From Primulina eburnea (lineage: Eukaryota; Streptophyta; Magnoliopsida; Lamiales; Gesneriaceae), in the NCBI RefSeq assembly GCF_022965805.1, contig NC_133106.1, forward strand, positions 38,567,881-38,631,880: a stretch of 64,000 bases of DNA, given 5' to 3'. The notes beneath the pieces were generated by a model, which saw nothing but the letters and a program-made list of their open reading frames with translations, was not told where the DNA came from and ran no database searches. Position 1 is the stretch's first letter. The number at the start of each line of letters is the position of its first letter. The translations under genes were made by a program, and so were the position numbers. Of this stretch, positions 33,115 to 47,388 are shown piece by piece.

Positions 33115-36100
33115 TTATTGCAAAAATTCAAAAGCTGGATTTTCAAGAAGCTCTGCTGCAGGTTTTACACCTCTGAAGTCTGATTGTTGGAGAGAATTAC
33201 AGATATCATCTATGGAGAAGGGGATGCTGCACAATTAGAGAAGGTTAATCGATCATGAGCTTTTATTGTTTTTATGTTTTGGGCTAAATATCTGTCTTGT
33301 CATGGTACCTCGAATTTTCATCCAACAAAATGGAGTCACTATTGGCTTCACTAAAATCCTTTGTCATTTGTATCTTTATACCAGATACTACCTAATAAGA
33401 TAAATATAAAGTTGAGAGAGTGTCAGTATACTGTAAAATAGTTAATATTTTCGAAATCATGGTCCACCATTATTATATAACTGAAATGAAATTGAAAGTA
33501 TATTGAGGAAGAAAAATGAAAAAAGAAACTAACTTCTGGAGACACATTACACGTGTCATAATCGTCATCCCAGTAGAGTGTACAAATTCTATGAAGTTGT
33601 TGAATGCTCAATATCTGCAAACAAATCATAAATAGTGGTCATAATGTTACTTTTGCTATGGATCAGAATACAAATCACATGCTCAAATATATTAAGATAT
33701 CTTGGATTAAAAATCTTCTTGTAATTTCGTTCTCTTCTCTCTCTAATAGCTTTTTCAGTACTAGTAAAAAGACAAACACATCAGGGCCGTCTTACAGGGC
33801 ACAAGTCAGTTGTAAGATCTTCATATGTTATTCGAGACTTCTGGTGTATTACCTGCATCAAAAGATGCTTAATTACTCTTAGAAATACATCAGTCAGGGG
33901 ATATTATAACAATGTCATTCTATATAAATATAAGGTTAAATGGTTGTAGAGATTTTAGATAAGTACGATGCCATAATTAATTCGACCACAAATATCCCAA
34001 AAACTGGATTTATTATAGAATTGTTTTACAAACAGGTTTGACAGGCAAAGGACAAGAGAAACATACCAAGAATCCTACAGCCTGACGTACATGTTTTAAT
34101 TCATCCCATGATGAGCCTGCATACTGTAAAATGACACTAATTATACAACCTCCATATGATGGCAATAACTGTTCAAAGTATGTTCTGGAAGCATGCTGGT
34201 AAAGTAACACTCAGTTTTCCTGCTATATTCAATGGCAAACGCCAGGCTCACTAAGTATTCTTGGATCATATATATTACATTTAGACCTCATACGATCCAA
34301 CATTACTAATGCTCCCTACTATATATTACCAAATGTGGCATTGGATCCTTCTTATCCTGTACAACTTGCATTATAATAATGAAAAATGCATAAATTAATT
34401 CGCAACAACCATAGCTACCTCTTCTTGTGCATGTCGACACCAAAGTTCTAATTCATCTAATCCTGATTTTATGTGCTCCCCATTGCTAAATGTGCAATAC
34501 TCTTTGCGAAGGAGAAGGCTGCAGAAAAATGAAACATTTCAAATGAAGAGTAAATTTCTGTGGTATTAGCAACAGAAACACCACCGAAAATGTTTTAAGC
34601 ACTACCTATTAAAAAGCTGTACGTTTATATAAGAGAAAATTTGGGTGAAGATTTTCTGAACCAGGACTGGAGGAACCTGAAACAACAATTTCATTAAGTT
34701 ATGTTGCAGAATCATATAACAAGTTTATGGTAGGTTTACATACAAAGTTATCTTTCATAGTGGTTAGAATCCCATTTAGGCTCTCAGTGATCCTTTTCCA
34801 ATGATTTCTTGGAGAACTACAGCTGAATGATCCGCCAGAAGATTGAGGTGCCTGAAGTACTCGTCAAAATTGAAATTCCAATCAGCTGAAATCATTAGCA
34901 AAGCAAATTCAACAAGAACAACACCACGCAATCCTTTATCCCACTAAGTCTAGTCGGCTATATGGATCCTCTTACATCATTGTACTCTATCTCCTATTAC
35001 ATTTTCATCTATATTATACATACCATGCTTATTCATGATATTCCAAGTCTTTTTTGGTCGCCTTATTCGACTGTCTATTAATAAGGATACTTTTTTTTTT
35101 TTGATAAGAAACAAATTTTATTAATTTAGAGATTAGTTACATCATATGTGCGGATGAGTAATCCGCAACATTCCTACATTACAACATAGTTTTGAACCTT
35201 TGTAATCGATTAATAAGGATACTAGTCATGGTCTCGCATCTCCTAATAGGAGCTTCTATTGGTTAGCAAGAAACTGTGGCAAATAAATAATTCTTTGGAT
35301 AGATGCATGGACAGAGGTCTTTGTAACGTCATGTTAACTTTCTTATTCAACCAGCTTTTCTAAATGGGGTTTGTGTTCTCTTAAAACCTCAAAGAAATAA
35401 ATGTAGAGTCATAGCTATGGACATGTTTTCATTCTCTTGCAAGTGCAATCTCATGAACTAAATTGATTATATAATCCTCATTAAAAAGAGAAGCAAATTA
35501 GTAAAAGAGTCATTGCACAAGCATTCTAGGACTGATTCATACCATGACTCTTACTGTCTTATTGAACTGGTTTTTTCAAATAGGATTTTATTTTCTGTGA
35601 TCTCATGAACATATTGATTGTGTAATCCTAATTAGGTAAATTGAGACTCATGAAAAATAAGAGGTAACTTTAAAAAAAAAAACTAAAATATCCGTAGATG
35701 GTTATCCCGAACAAAACCAAATAAAATAGGAAAACTAAATTTCCCAAATGGGAAAATCCGACCTCGATACACAAAGAAACGAGTGACGACAATTCTTTTT
35801 TTGAGTTTTCCCGAATGATTCCGTAGATCTTTTCAACATAAGCAGTCAATTGCTCCTTGAAAAGCAAAGCCGGATACTTGGCCTCAACTTGGCAAATCCC
35901 GTCAAGTCCACCTATTGAAAGGTGAGCAGAAGAAGGCGAGGAGCGAAAGCCCTGAAAAATTGCTAAAAATCATATTGCTTACTGCCTCTTTTGGTGTGCT
36001 CAACGAATTGCTATTAAGAACGTCCAAATCTAGTCACCTTGCAGTGAAATATTTCTGGATGGGTTTAATGGAGCCAGAAATATGTTCAGCTCGGTCTAAA

Positions 36101-39100
36101 ATTTTAAACTATATAATTTTTTAATATATTAAATTGATCTTATTCGGACTAATATTATATTATTTTAAAATTATATAAAATTTACATATAATTTAAAAAA
36201 AACTACCCGGGCATACAGGAGCCTTTGGCTCCGCCCCTGGGTTTAATTATATGTATGTTGAAACATGGTCTCCGTACCTGGGAAATCCTTCCAAAAAATG
36301 AAGTAGGTTGGGGAGGTTTTTTTGGAGTTGAACTTGTAGCTTTTAGAGTTTGCTGAAGTAAAAACAGTAGTGTGGATGTGTTTGAAAGCCAATAAGCTAT
36401 ATTATTGGTGTTTGCTTCTTCCTGCAACAAGATACAAAGAAACGGTATTAATTAGGCCAGCTGTGAAATACAAGATGTTGAACTACTTCAACCCAGAATG
36501 AAAAGGTTAATGACTCAATTGGCCACAACCGACACTCAAACCTTTAGTCAAGACAAAATTCACTTGGTCATTTTGGTTCTTTGGTTCCTTAACTAGACAT
36601 AGATATGTGTTAAAACCAGCAGTGCCAGCTCCTATGTTTTTTCAAGATTTCATATTTTCCATCAATTGAAAGTAAACATGAGCTTAAATAAGTGTACTGG
36701 ACATCTCCGAGCTTAATAAAATTTATCGAGTAGTCCATAAAAAAAGTAAAGAGATTATCAGTTTATTTAGATTCCTCAACAAATACTTTTAATCTATCTC
36801 CAAATCAGTAGAGGTAAAAAACTCGGAGAAAAGTTAAAATTTCACTAACAAATTAGCGGTGTGTGGTGGTGATTTCCGTAAGCATAGGAATACATAATGA
36901 CTAATTTATCCAGATCACGTACCTCTATTGTAGAACCTACGCTCTGAATAATACGATCAAATATGCTAGTTCTATCAGCTTCAAAGGATTTCCATTGAAT
37001 AAGGCATTTGTAAATGGTAAATGCACAAACTGGTTTTCCTTCACTGAACCCAAGGTTTTCCGTAATGCACCTGATTAGAGCATCTATATTCTCCTGTGGA
37101 AAAAAAACATGACTAATTAAATTTTATTTCATTCAAAAAGTTCATATGTTGAACAGAAATTCAGTTTCTCGACAAGGAAAGACAGAAAGATGTGACTAAG
37201 AAGTATTGAACCGATACTAGCAGCAAAACATGACAACATTACTCAGTTTTAGTTCTTTTTCTTTCTCCTAAATTACTTCCTTTTTCATAGCAGGCACATC
37301 AAACAGGTTTCAACCACTGGGAACACAAAGGCCAGCTGTAACCTTCTTTTTGAAGCACAGTATGATTCATACGTTTTGCCTGGAAATTCATCAATAACCC
37401 AAAAATGGTCCAAAGACTCAAAACAGAAAGTTATGCTTTGTGGAAGCCCTTTATTTATAGAATTGATAATATACCAGTATTTGCTCATTAGCCTAAGAAG
37501 GCCAAAAATAGCATTAAAAACAAAGTTTAAATAGCTCAAAGGAGCATACTCTTTGTCTTTCGATGTTAGATCTTCGCATCTTGTTATCAAATTCAGTGCC
37601 AAATTTTTTGGAAGGTGCTGCATGTAGGGATTCCTGAATCAATAACTTTTAGAAATCACCAGCGAGCACCAATGTGGCTTTCATATGTTTCAACAGGACA
37701 TGCAAATCTCTTAAAACTATTGTCTGTATAATCCACTTACAAAATTGCCATTCTCCAAGGGCTGCAAAAGGAAAACAGAGGGCCTAAGAACCACCAGAGT
37801 AAATTCAAAAGTACAACTGAGATTTTTGATGGAATCCTAACCATTGGTTTTTGAACTAAATGTCCAGAAATTTTCCCAGCGGGAGAATTTAACGAAGCTT
37901 GCTGACGGAGAATATGGTCCTCTGATTCCATATCTGAAAGTTTCTCTTCAAGCCTATGATATAAACAATGGAACAATATCACAAGCCCCAGTAAATAGTA
38001 TATTTTAGCTTTCTTAATTTCACGTGAGAGTAAAAATGAAACAGATTCAAGAAACATGATTAATTAATTCCATGATATGAGTTCACAGTTTTCTGATGAA
38101 TGGTTCATGAGATAAGGTTATATTAAAGTAACAACCTTTGCATTGTAGTCTTCAACTGAATTATCATTGACTCTGCCTCCAAAGTTTGCTTTAATCGGTA
38201 TTCGCTGACCTTACTTGTTTCGTCAAGCTTTTTCTCCATTTCAGCTATCTTATTTTCCAGTGACCTAACTAAAGTCTAAATGAACAATCAAGAGTATCCA
38301 ATCATCATTAGAAGCCTCAAATATGATCTCGCGAAGGAAGAAATGAAAATGATATTTTAAACTCACACCTTCAGCTTCTCATTTTCAGCTGTTAGGTTTT
38401 TGACCAGTTCATAATCAAAAGCAGGGACCTCTTCTAGAATAGGGACTTTCTCGGAAACCATATTTGACGGTTCACTTTCGTTTATCAATATTTCTTTACT
38501 ATTTTGAAACTGCAGCTGCATTTCCTCCAGAGCAGATTGCAGTTCTGCAATTTCCTGATTTTTAGCTCCCTCGATATCAGCCTAAGAAGAATAAATCCAG
38601 CAATTAGGGGAATGCCATGAAAGATTCCTGTTTTGCTCTTTCGTACAAAGTAAAAGAAATGATATTACACTAGATAAAACAAACTTCCTCATAAATTATA
38701 AGGTTTATGGAAAATGCAAATGTAAATTTAACCAACAAATCACCCTCATGCGTTTCTCCAACTGCAGTTGCCAAGTTAATTCTTCAACATACTTTTCCAA
38801 CTTGTTTTTGGCTTCTTGGAGTGCACCAGTTTCCTTTGCTGCCTGATTGAAATCCAAGAAAAAGTTACTGGATAAAGTCACCTTTTCAAAACTAATTTGC
38901 GGGCTTTAAACATAACTTGAACAATTGAGAAATCATGAAGCACCCAGATTTCACAATCAACATCCTATTTACATGTTGGCCTAGTCTGAGAGCGAAAAAA
39001 AACTCGGATTAACAGAAGAAACAAAAAAGAAGCTGGAAAACTTATTTCTACAGAAAGAAACCAAACATAAACATAACTTAATGCAAATGTCGTCTAAAAG

Positions 39101-42100
39101 CTAAATCTGAGACTTGTTTGCTTCAGTTTTCGAAGTGCTCCATCATTTGCAAGATAGATTGTTTCCCATGGTGAATCACATATAATCGTAAGAGTTGAAA
39201 CAAAAACATTACTTATGTTTCAATCTTCTCTTTGAATTAACAATCTGACACAAAGGCTAACATAAGTTCTCTCACCGTTTTAAGTTTTTGCAGTTCCCTT
39301 CTGGCCATTCTTGATCTCCAGGCACATTGAGTGGCAATTGCAGCTACCTTCAACCATAAATACTGATTGACGGCATAGAATCCTCGCCAATGACTCTAAA
39401 TAGCATGAGAGAGGAACCATCAAATATAAAATATTCACTGTCATATATCTAAATTAATAAACTAACTTTCTGACCTGCAGAAGTCTATGGTACGTAATAA
39501 ATAAATGGATAAGAAATTATACTTGTGTTACGAGGAACTTAGATGATAATTACTCAATTTACAAGAACTTATTAGACAAGCACCATATGTTAGAAAATCC
39601 CAGATAGTTTGCAAGACTCGAGCTGATTTCAGCATGAAAGAAAACAATGAACAGAAAATGTACATAACCAAATACTGCCTTCAAATATTATGACTGAAAA
39701 TAAATAATGGAATATGTCCCTGATAATTAATCGAAATGCAGAAGAATTCATTTTTCTTCAAAAATGACTGTTAGTTACAACATTAAATAACTATCAATTC
39801 ATTTCATTAACGCACTACCTGGTTTTTTCCTGGAACGGTTCCATATGGTTAAGTTTAGTGGGTTATTTAGTTGAACACAGCATTACATCAAACACAATTA
39901 AAAATTGTCTCACATCGAAGATGTGCAGGCACAATTATGAATAATACAATAACAAGTTGATATGACATTATTTATAAAATTTCAGACATCTAGTGGTTTA
40001 AATTTATTTTCCTTTTCAAATAAAAAACTTTTTTGTTCGTGGCATGATAATTTCATAACAGCAGTATTGAAACCATAAATCCTCGATAGGAAAAGCTGGG
40101 TTAGCCTCAGTAAGACAATAAGTATATTTTAATTAATTCTGCATTTTTTTGTAAGTGAACATTACCTGAATGATGATAGCTGCTCTATTCTGCTTTCTTA
40201 ACCGAAGCTCATCACGTGCAATTGTCCCCCGGATCACGGCTTGAACGAGAACAGCAGAAGAGCACAACAATGCATAAGACTTTCTAGCCTTACACATTCG
40301 TGCACCTTTCTGGATCTTCAAAGCAGCAGTCTCTCTCTTCCTGTGCTCATAATGTTGGCGTGCTATTTGTCCTGGCATCACATGTAAAATAAATGTACAT
40401 GCTAAAGAAACGTGTATGATAACATTGGTTAATAGAGCAGGGAGAAAGGGTAGTCACCCCCTGGATTGAAAAAAATTTAAATTTTCTTATGTAATTTGTC
40501 CTAAAATCTGGGCTTCAGCCCCCCGATGTATTGATCTGCTCCCCACCCTCCCTTGCCCCAAAGTGTAGGTCTACCACTACAGTAGAAGAAATAGATGTTG
40601 ATAATTAACTAAGAATGAAACACAAAAGGCATCAAATACCAGTCATTACCTCTGCAAAGAGCTTGGATTTGAACAGCAGCTTTACATAATGAGATAAAGC
40701 TCTTACGTGCCAAATATGAACGGTATTTCCTCTGAATAATACTTGCAGATCTTCCAAGGACCTGACTCCGGAGATAATCAATTTCAGCCATCTGACCAGC
40801 TCTGAGAAAAACTTTTGTTTTACCAATCTGTAAAACCAGATGAGATTCAACACATAATTCAGATTATAGTTATATGACACAAAGAAATGATGATTTCAAC
40901 CTCCTATGAAGGCAGGAAAAAAGGTCAGGAATTTAATTTGATATTCTGCAGAGTCCAAATTATTCAAACAAGCAGTCTTCATGCAATATCACAATGAACA
41001 AATATCTTCTAAAGCCCATTAACATGCAATTGGATGATTTCACAATACACAACCAAAAACCACAAAATTCATGTACAAGCTCCAAGACGTAAGGTAACAG
41101 CCTAATGTATAAGAGAAGTTAGGCAGAATATATATTACCAAAAGTACCTGATAACCTTTAATCCCAGTCTTCTTCAGAAGTCTTTGACACGCTGTGAACT
41201 CATTACAACTATCACAGAGCAAGGAATTAGAAAAATAAGTCTGGATACAGTCCTGAGAAATTTAGTAGAAGCATTATTGAAGGAATCTAAGAAAGTTGAG
41301 AAATCTAGAGCATATGATGGAAAGTAGCATTAAATTGACTCTTAACTGAATGAAAGTAGAGGAGCACTCGAGGATTTGAGCCAAAGCAGATTTAAGCGAA
41401 AAAAGTGCGAGGCAAATAGCTGATTCCTTACAACATGTTGTTTTTCGATTACCAAAAAAATAAGGCATGAACAACATAACATCTTCAATGCAAATTCATC
41501 TATAAACATTCAAAGAAGACAACTTTCAGAAAAGCTCTTTCAAATTATGGTTATCCTGAATAAACCTCTCATAAGACAATCTAACAAGACAATAAATAAA
41601 TTTAGATCAAAGAAGAGATAAAATGAATGTGTGATAATGGCAATGGTACAGAAACGTAGTTGTGTTGAAGGATCATCAATAAGTTGAAATGCATTTTTTT
41701 TATAAAAATTTGCAGCCTAAGTTACCATGCAAATTGTAACTGTAATGGTAAAACGTCAAGAATGAAGTTCTATAGTTGATCTCGATTTTTATCTAGATCC
41801 ACATCAACTAAACAATAAAAAATGCTGTGTGTTTGAAAATTGACATTTTTTAGTACTTTAAAAGAAAACCTTTTATTCAGCCCTGCATTTGTGTAAAAGC
41901 TATTTTCCATGATATGAACCGGACGCTCATTAATGTCAATGTCAACAATGGCTGCTGAAAGTACCTTCCATCTAAAACACATGGCTCGAGGATTTTGAAT
42001 CTATTCAGGAATTCATCAAAAGGTTTTCGACTAGGATATCCAGCACAGCTAATTCTGATTGCCTCCATTACACCCTGGAGACAAATTTCTCTTAATTTCA

Positions 42101-45100
42101 GAATGCTCACAAAAGCAAGAACTCCAGTAGAGATACAAATGAAAAGAAATACAGAATCTCACCCCACAACGAAGTTGCTGAAGTACATTAGGATTCTCAA
42201 AGATAGAAGGCTTCAGAAGATTATTAGGCTTCACACAACGAACATAGTGTGGCTCTGTAGCACTGAGTGTCTCGAGCAAAGCTTGAAGTTGTTGCTGTAA
42301 ATTATGCGACAATGATGAACTGGAAGAGTAAAATCAAGATAGTATCTAATGTTCAAAATATATGGTAAAACATGAACCTTAAATCGAGAACCGATAGAAG
42401 AGAATTTTGATGATTTTGATGATTCCTCGGGTAAAGGTGGGAAGAGATTAGACACAAAGGAGCAGCTTGAAGCACGAAGGAGAGCCTGATGCTCAGGAAC
42501 TACATAGTCTTTGTTCTTATCCAAAAACAGTTCTGTCTGATAAGTGACCTGAAATGGTGCACAAAATATGAAAATAAAACCTCAGAAGCATCTTTTTTTA
42601 GCGAAGTACTCCAATGTTTCTTCTGTTGCTAATGCATATAAAATGTGCATACATCACCGGCATAATGGCAAATGGTGAAGTCAGTCCGTGAGAACTTAGG
42701 CTTGCTAAAGCGCTTATGATCCTTAAATGTCTGGTATAGCTTTTCCACAAAAGTCTCATGTGTAGATTTTGGAAACATGCTGCATGAAATACACAATTTA
42801 AAAGGTGTATGCACGGTAATGCAGATTATGATATCAGTTAAGATATGTAAATAAAAGTGCATACATACCAAGCCTCATCAAGAAGAGCAATAATGCCTCC
42901 AGGTTTCTAAGAAAATAGATGAGATCGGAAATTAATTCATGACGTAAAAAAGAGTGATACAACATAAGACTAAAATGACCTAATCAAAAAAATATGCCAA
43001 CCACCAATGCCTTTACTTTACTTCTTCATTGTTAGATGCTTCCTGGAAAAGTTTACTTATTATAGACAGGCATCACTTTGTGTAACTTCAATACTATGAA
43101 GATACCACAGATAGTTAAGGTCATAGAACATGCAAATAACTTCAATACTAATAAAAATACCACATAAAGTTAAGATCATATAACATGCAAAAGAACGCCT
43201 ATTACTTTTGGAGACAAGGCTAACAGTAATAGTTAGGCAATAGTTCCGTCAATAAATGAGTCAGTGAAACACAAGTTTGCTCAGCAAGGTAGGGAGGAAC
43301 ATTATAAAGCATAATGTATCGCCAGGTAAACTCCCATCATAAATGTCATGTATAGCCACATCGTAAATCTGTGGATAATTTTCTTTGAAGTGTCATACAC
43401 TCTAAAATATATCCTATATATAATGAATGATAATGGATCTAACATCAGAAAAATAATGAACAAGTAAGCATACTATTTAGTTACAGAGCACATAGTATTT
43501 GATGTTCGCACCTTTTCAATAAGATCAAGAATATCTTGATTATCAATGAACTCTATGTAACTCCAATCAATTTCTTCTTTTGTATACTCTTCTTGCTCCA
43601 TTTTGAAAACATGCTGCCAAAAAATGAGTGTGATCTTGGACTCAACTTTTGCTTTATTTGAACTTATTTACTAGTAGAATTTATATTATTGTCAACCTCT
43701 GACAAATGATAAGAGAATAGTATGTCTAACATATGTGCACCTGATTGAAATGTTGCTGCAGTTTTTCATTGGTCAAATTGATACAAAATTGCTCAAAGCT
43801 GCAGCAACATGTTAACGATAAAAAATTAGCAATCTAAAGAATTTGATATCAGAGTCGAGAATGAAAATTATTGCATAACATTCGTGCAGATGTCACGTAG
43901 ATTTACTTTCAAAAGTGAGTTATTACAAACAACGGCAATCACCATACACAGGATGGCACAAGTAAAACGCTCCTGTATCCTTCTCTTTTGTCATGTTCAA
44001 TATTGCATAACAAATCAAGAAAAAAATATAGGACTGCATTCACCGAGACAGGAGAACAATAGCAAATTGCTGGGGAAAAGGCAAAAAAAAAGGCTGGAAA
44101 CCAAACATTCAAGTCCATAGGCACCATCACAATTAACAGGGCTCTTATGCAGTATTTTGCAGTATATTAACCATCATAAATGACGAATATTAAGCATACC
44201 AGTTAAGCACCTGTTTGTCTTGAAACTCTCAAATCCATAAATATCCAGCACCCCAATTAAGGATTTTGAATCAGGATCTTGGCCTATGGAACTGTTGATC
44301 TTGTCAACAAGCCTGACAGAGAAAGCAAACATGGCTGAGTAAAGCATGCACTATAATGAAGATTCTAACAAGTGGTATACATTTTTTGACCAACCAGTCA
44401 AATAATCTTGAGTAGAGAATTTTAGCAAAAGCATCTCTACTGACAGCTGCAGCATCTGGATCAAGGTTTTTTGTTATGGCCTCACCACGAGTAACAATGA
44501 CCCGTTTGCACAAGGAATCTTCAAGGGACTTTTCATCACACCTATACAAAGACTTTAGATGAAGTGTTTTTTGCCCCACAGAAAAATTCCATAGCATCAA
44601 CCAGAGTGAATCAAGAATTATTCTCAGAGAACAAAATTTATTACATTAAAAGCTTAGCTGTTGTTTTCAGATGAAACAGAGACTGATCGTCCTTTGGCTG
44701 TGAAGCATCACTTTCACTAGCCTTCGCAAACTCAATATTACCCAAATGAAGAATTGCCGCAATAGCCCGGAAAATTGCATCCTGTAAATTAAAATCTTAG
44801 TAAAGAATTTGAAGCAGCCGATATAAACACGATGTTCAAATTCTTGTACCTGTTCATCGGAGCTGATCCCAACAACATCCATAGCCCTCCTTGTACAAAG
44901 GTACTCTTTAGAATCATCAACTCCATCCAATTCGTAGCAATTTGACTGGTTCAAATAATGAAACATCTTGGGATTTCCCACTTTAAATTTTTCAATATCC
45001 TATTATCAAGTATGAGAAAGAATGAGAAAATTGGCTTTAAAGAACGGAACTCAAAAGGCTAAAATCATAATAAAATGATAAAGATTAAGGCAAATATAGT

Positions 45101-47388
45101 TAATTATTTTGTAAAATCTTGACAGGAACATAGAAGAAATCGACTTGAATAGCATAACATTATTTCCATCCACCCCAAAGGTCATGCATGTTGATTTTTC
45201 AGCAAAAGTAGATTGAAAAGTTTCATTATATCTATAGATTTGCATATGATCTTTCCAATAGAAGGTGGTGTATCTTAAAATCAGGGTCTATATAAAAGGA
45301 AACTAAAATAATGACATCACATGCTACTCTAAATTTAAGATAATATATTAAAGCCAATATTAAAGAAAGGCGTATTAGGACCTCCACAGATCATGTGCAA
45401 ATAAGCTTCGGCTGAGCTAGTAGACGATATGAATAAAAAATAATTTAACCCACATCAACTACATTTTACCTCAGCTGGTGCAGCACAAAGCATATAAAAA
45501 CAATGATAGTTTCTTTCGGGATCAGATACTTGGCAAACCCGTGATCTTTCCAGTAAATAAGTTCTTATTGCAGCACCAGATATCCTACCACTATTGTTAA
45601 ACTGAATCTCCACAAATTTTCCAAATCGACTGCAATGAGGATTTCGTAAGCAAAAATGGAGTTAATATCAACCATAACGAGGATGCAGGAGGTATTCTGA
45701 GTCAGAATTGACTGACCTTGAATTATTGTTTCTCAGAGTCTTTGCATTACCAAATGCTTCCAGAACAGGATTTGACTGTGAACAAAATGAAATGTCAGAA
45801 ATAGTTTAATGGAATCCACTTCTGGATGGAGGCAATGAGGAATGTGGTCAAGACAGCAATAGAAAAGCTAGTGTAAATTCTATAGGCAATAAAAAAGATA
45901 ATATTTGTCAAGATGCAGACCTCAAGAACTTGCTGCTCCACAGTCCGCCCCTCAGCTCGAGCTCTTCCTCCCATATGTGCAAGATATCTCATTAGCATCT
46001 TTGTGCTTTCTGTTTTACCAGCTCCACTTTCTCCACTAACCAAAATTGACTGGCTTATACCCTCCTTAATCATTTGTCTGCATCCAAAAGGGACATTTTT
46101 TTGAAAAGAACATCAATTACACTGATCAATACTAAGCATTTTGAATAATCCAAAATGTTGCCTGTAAGCTGCGTCTGCAATAGCAAAAGGGTGTGGACTC
46201 AGCTCTCCAAGAGCAATTCCTTTGTACCGTTCCATCGTCTCAGTACTGTATAAGTGAGGTAACCGTTGAAAGGGATTCACAGCTATCAATATGTTACCTG
46301 TAAAGGTCTGCAAAAAACCATGTTATTTAGGCTTACATAAAACAGTACCAAACAAAAGTTAGAAAGATTCAGTAGTGAAGAACAAAATTACAGTTACATC
46401 ACTCGTATTAAAAAAAAAACCTTGTGTAAATTAATGTTGCTATGCTGCAAAATGTATTGTTCTAAGGAGAAAAATTAATGAGAAAAAAATTCAAGGAAAA
46501 TACATGCAGCAGTCCTTCAGTCTTGAAGAAGTAGTAAATTGTATTACGCTGAACATACTCACATATATTTCATCCATATCATATCGACTTCTCAAATTCT
46601 GTAGAACACCTGGTTCATGCAGATAAGTAAGCTTTGTCATATCATCCACACCACATGAAGGAGCCTCAGGATCTTTTGGATATACATTGGCGACATTGGC
46701 TACAACCTACAAATAAAGATGAAAAAAATATATTTACCTTGAAAAGATTTTAAATGGTAATAAGGAACAAAAACTAAAAATTTATTCTGAAGGTATTAAC
46801 AAGGAAGTTCCCAAAGGAAATACTAACCGTCTGTCCTGATGAACAAATCACTTTAATCTCTTCACCTTCAACTTCCATAACTTCCCCATCTATCCAAGCT
46901 AACTCAGGATCCTCCACCCATACATGAGATCCAGCAGCCATACTGGCTAAAGCAGCCTGTAAGACAAGTGGAACTCATTTTTTAAATACTTACTAAACCA
47001 ATTTAAACAGCGATGCAATATGCACATATTTACAAATTGTTTTCTAACTGGAATTTGATTATGCAGTCTGTGGCGGCCAGCTTTAATTTGAATACTTGTT
47101 CAAACAGTTCACAGCTCATAGTATAGATATGGAAGTCGCAAAAAAGGCTTTTAATTTGGTAATACAGAAGTCGATGACAAGACCAATGATTTTTAACTTC
47201 TTCAACTCAAAATTCCAGTAACCTCTTGAATGTAGGTAACTAAATATAGACTATATTGCTTCAAGCTAAAAATTATGGATAAAAATCTCATGCAATACGC
47301 GATCCGGTCATCTATAAATCATTGAAGTAAGCTCCAAAATTACAAATAATTCAGAGACAATAAATGCAAAAACCAAAGTGCGTACCAT
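33115..47388 (-). CDS. Class XI myosin heavy chain
   Basis: Actin motor for organelle movement and cytoplasmic streaming. 39 coding exons give 1492 residues: 47388-47386, 46956-46828, 46706-46563, 46307-46162, 46077-45921, 45775-45717, 45629-45470, 44999-44850, 44781-44645, 44541-44395, 44312-44211, 43798-43741, 43613-43512, 42906-42869, 42779-42653, 42548-42378, 42294-42163, 42074-41965, 41208-41148, 40827-40650, 40371-40166, 39395-39276, 38842-38744, 38581-38369, 38275-38136, 37953-37842, 37761-37741, 37633-37550, 37093-36923, 36421-36278, 35951-35763, 34851-34744, 34676-34606, 34518-34419, 34123-34067, 33852-33796, 33614-33534, 33391-33309, 33226-33115. Visible: N-terminal SH3-like [19 protein letters not shown]-loop SGESGAGKT; switch I NNNSSRFGK; switch [13 protein letters not shown]; actin-binding region; IQ motifs ([19 protein letters not shown] onward); coiled coil; C-terminal dilute/DIL cargo domain ending [13 protein letters not shown]. 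All phases match. The first coding exon is only ATG; if that splice is wrong, ATG 46941 is next. Intron 4 is GC-AG. LINE and SINE pieces lie in introns. Confidence 0.95.
34918..35076 (+). mobile_element. SINE-like fragment in a myosin intron
   Basis: Contains ctttatcccactaagtctag and tcggctatatggatcct, close to the conserved 3' part of Au-type plant SINEs as I remember it. The ends are not clear. The LINE end at 35092 inserted next to it. Confidence 0.45.
35092..35208 (-). mobile_element. 117-bp LINE 3' end with 15-bp TSD in a myosin intron
   Basis: A T run, then the family 3' UTR with hairpin GCGGATGAGTAATCCGC (35150-35166). Identical attaataaggatact flanks it (35077-35091 and 35209-35223). 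Its shortness shows extreme 5' truncation. Confidence 0.88.
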
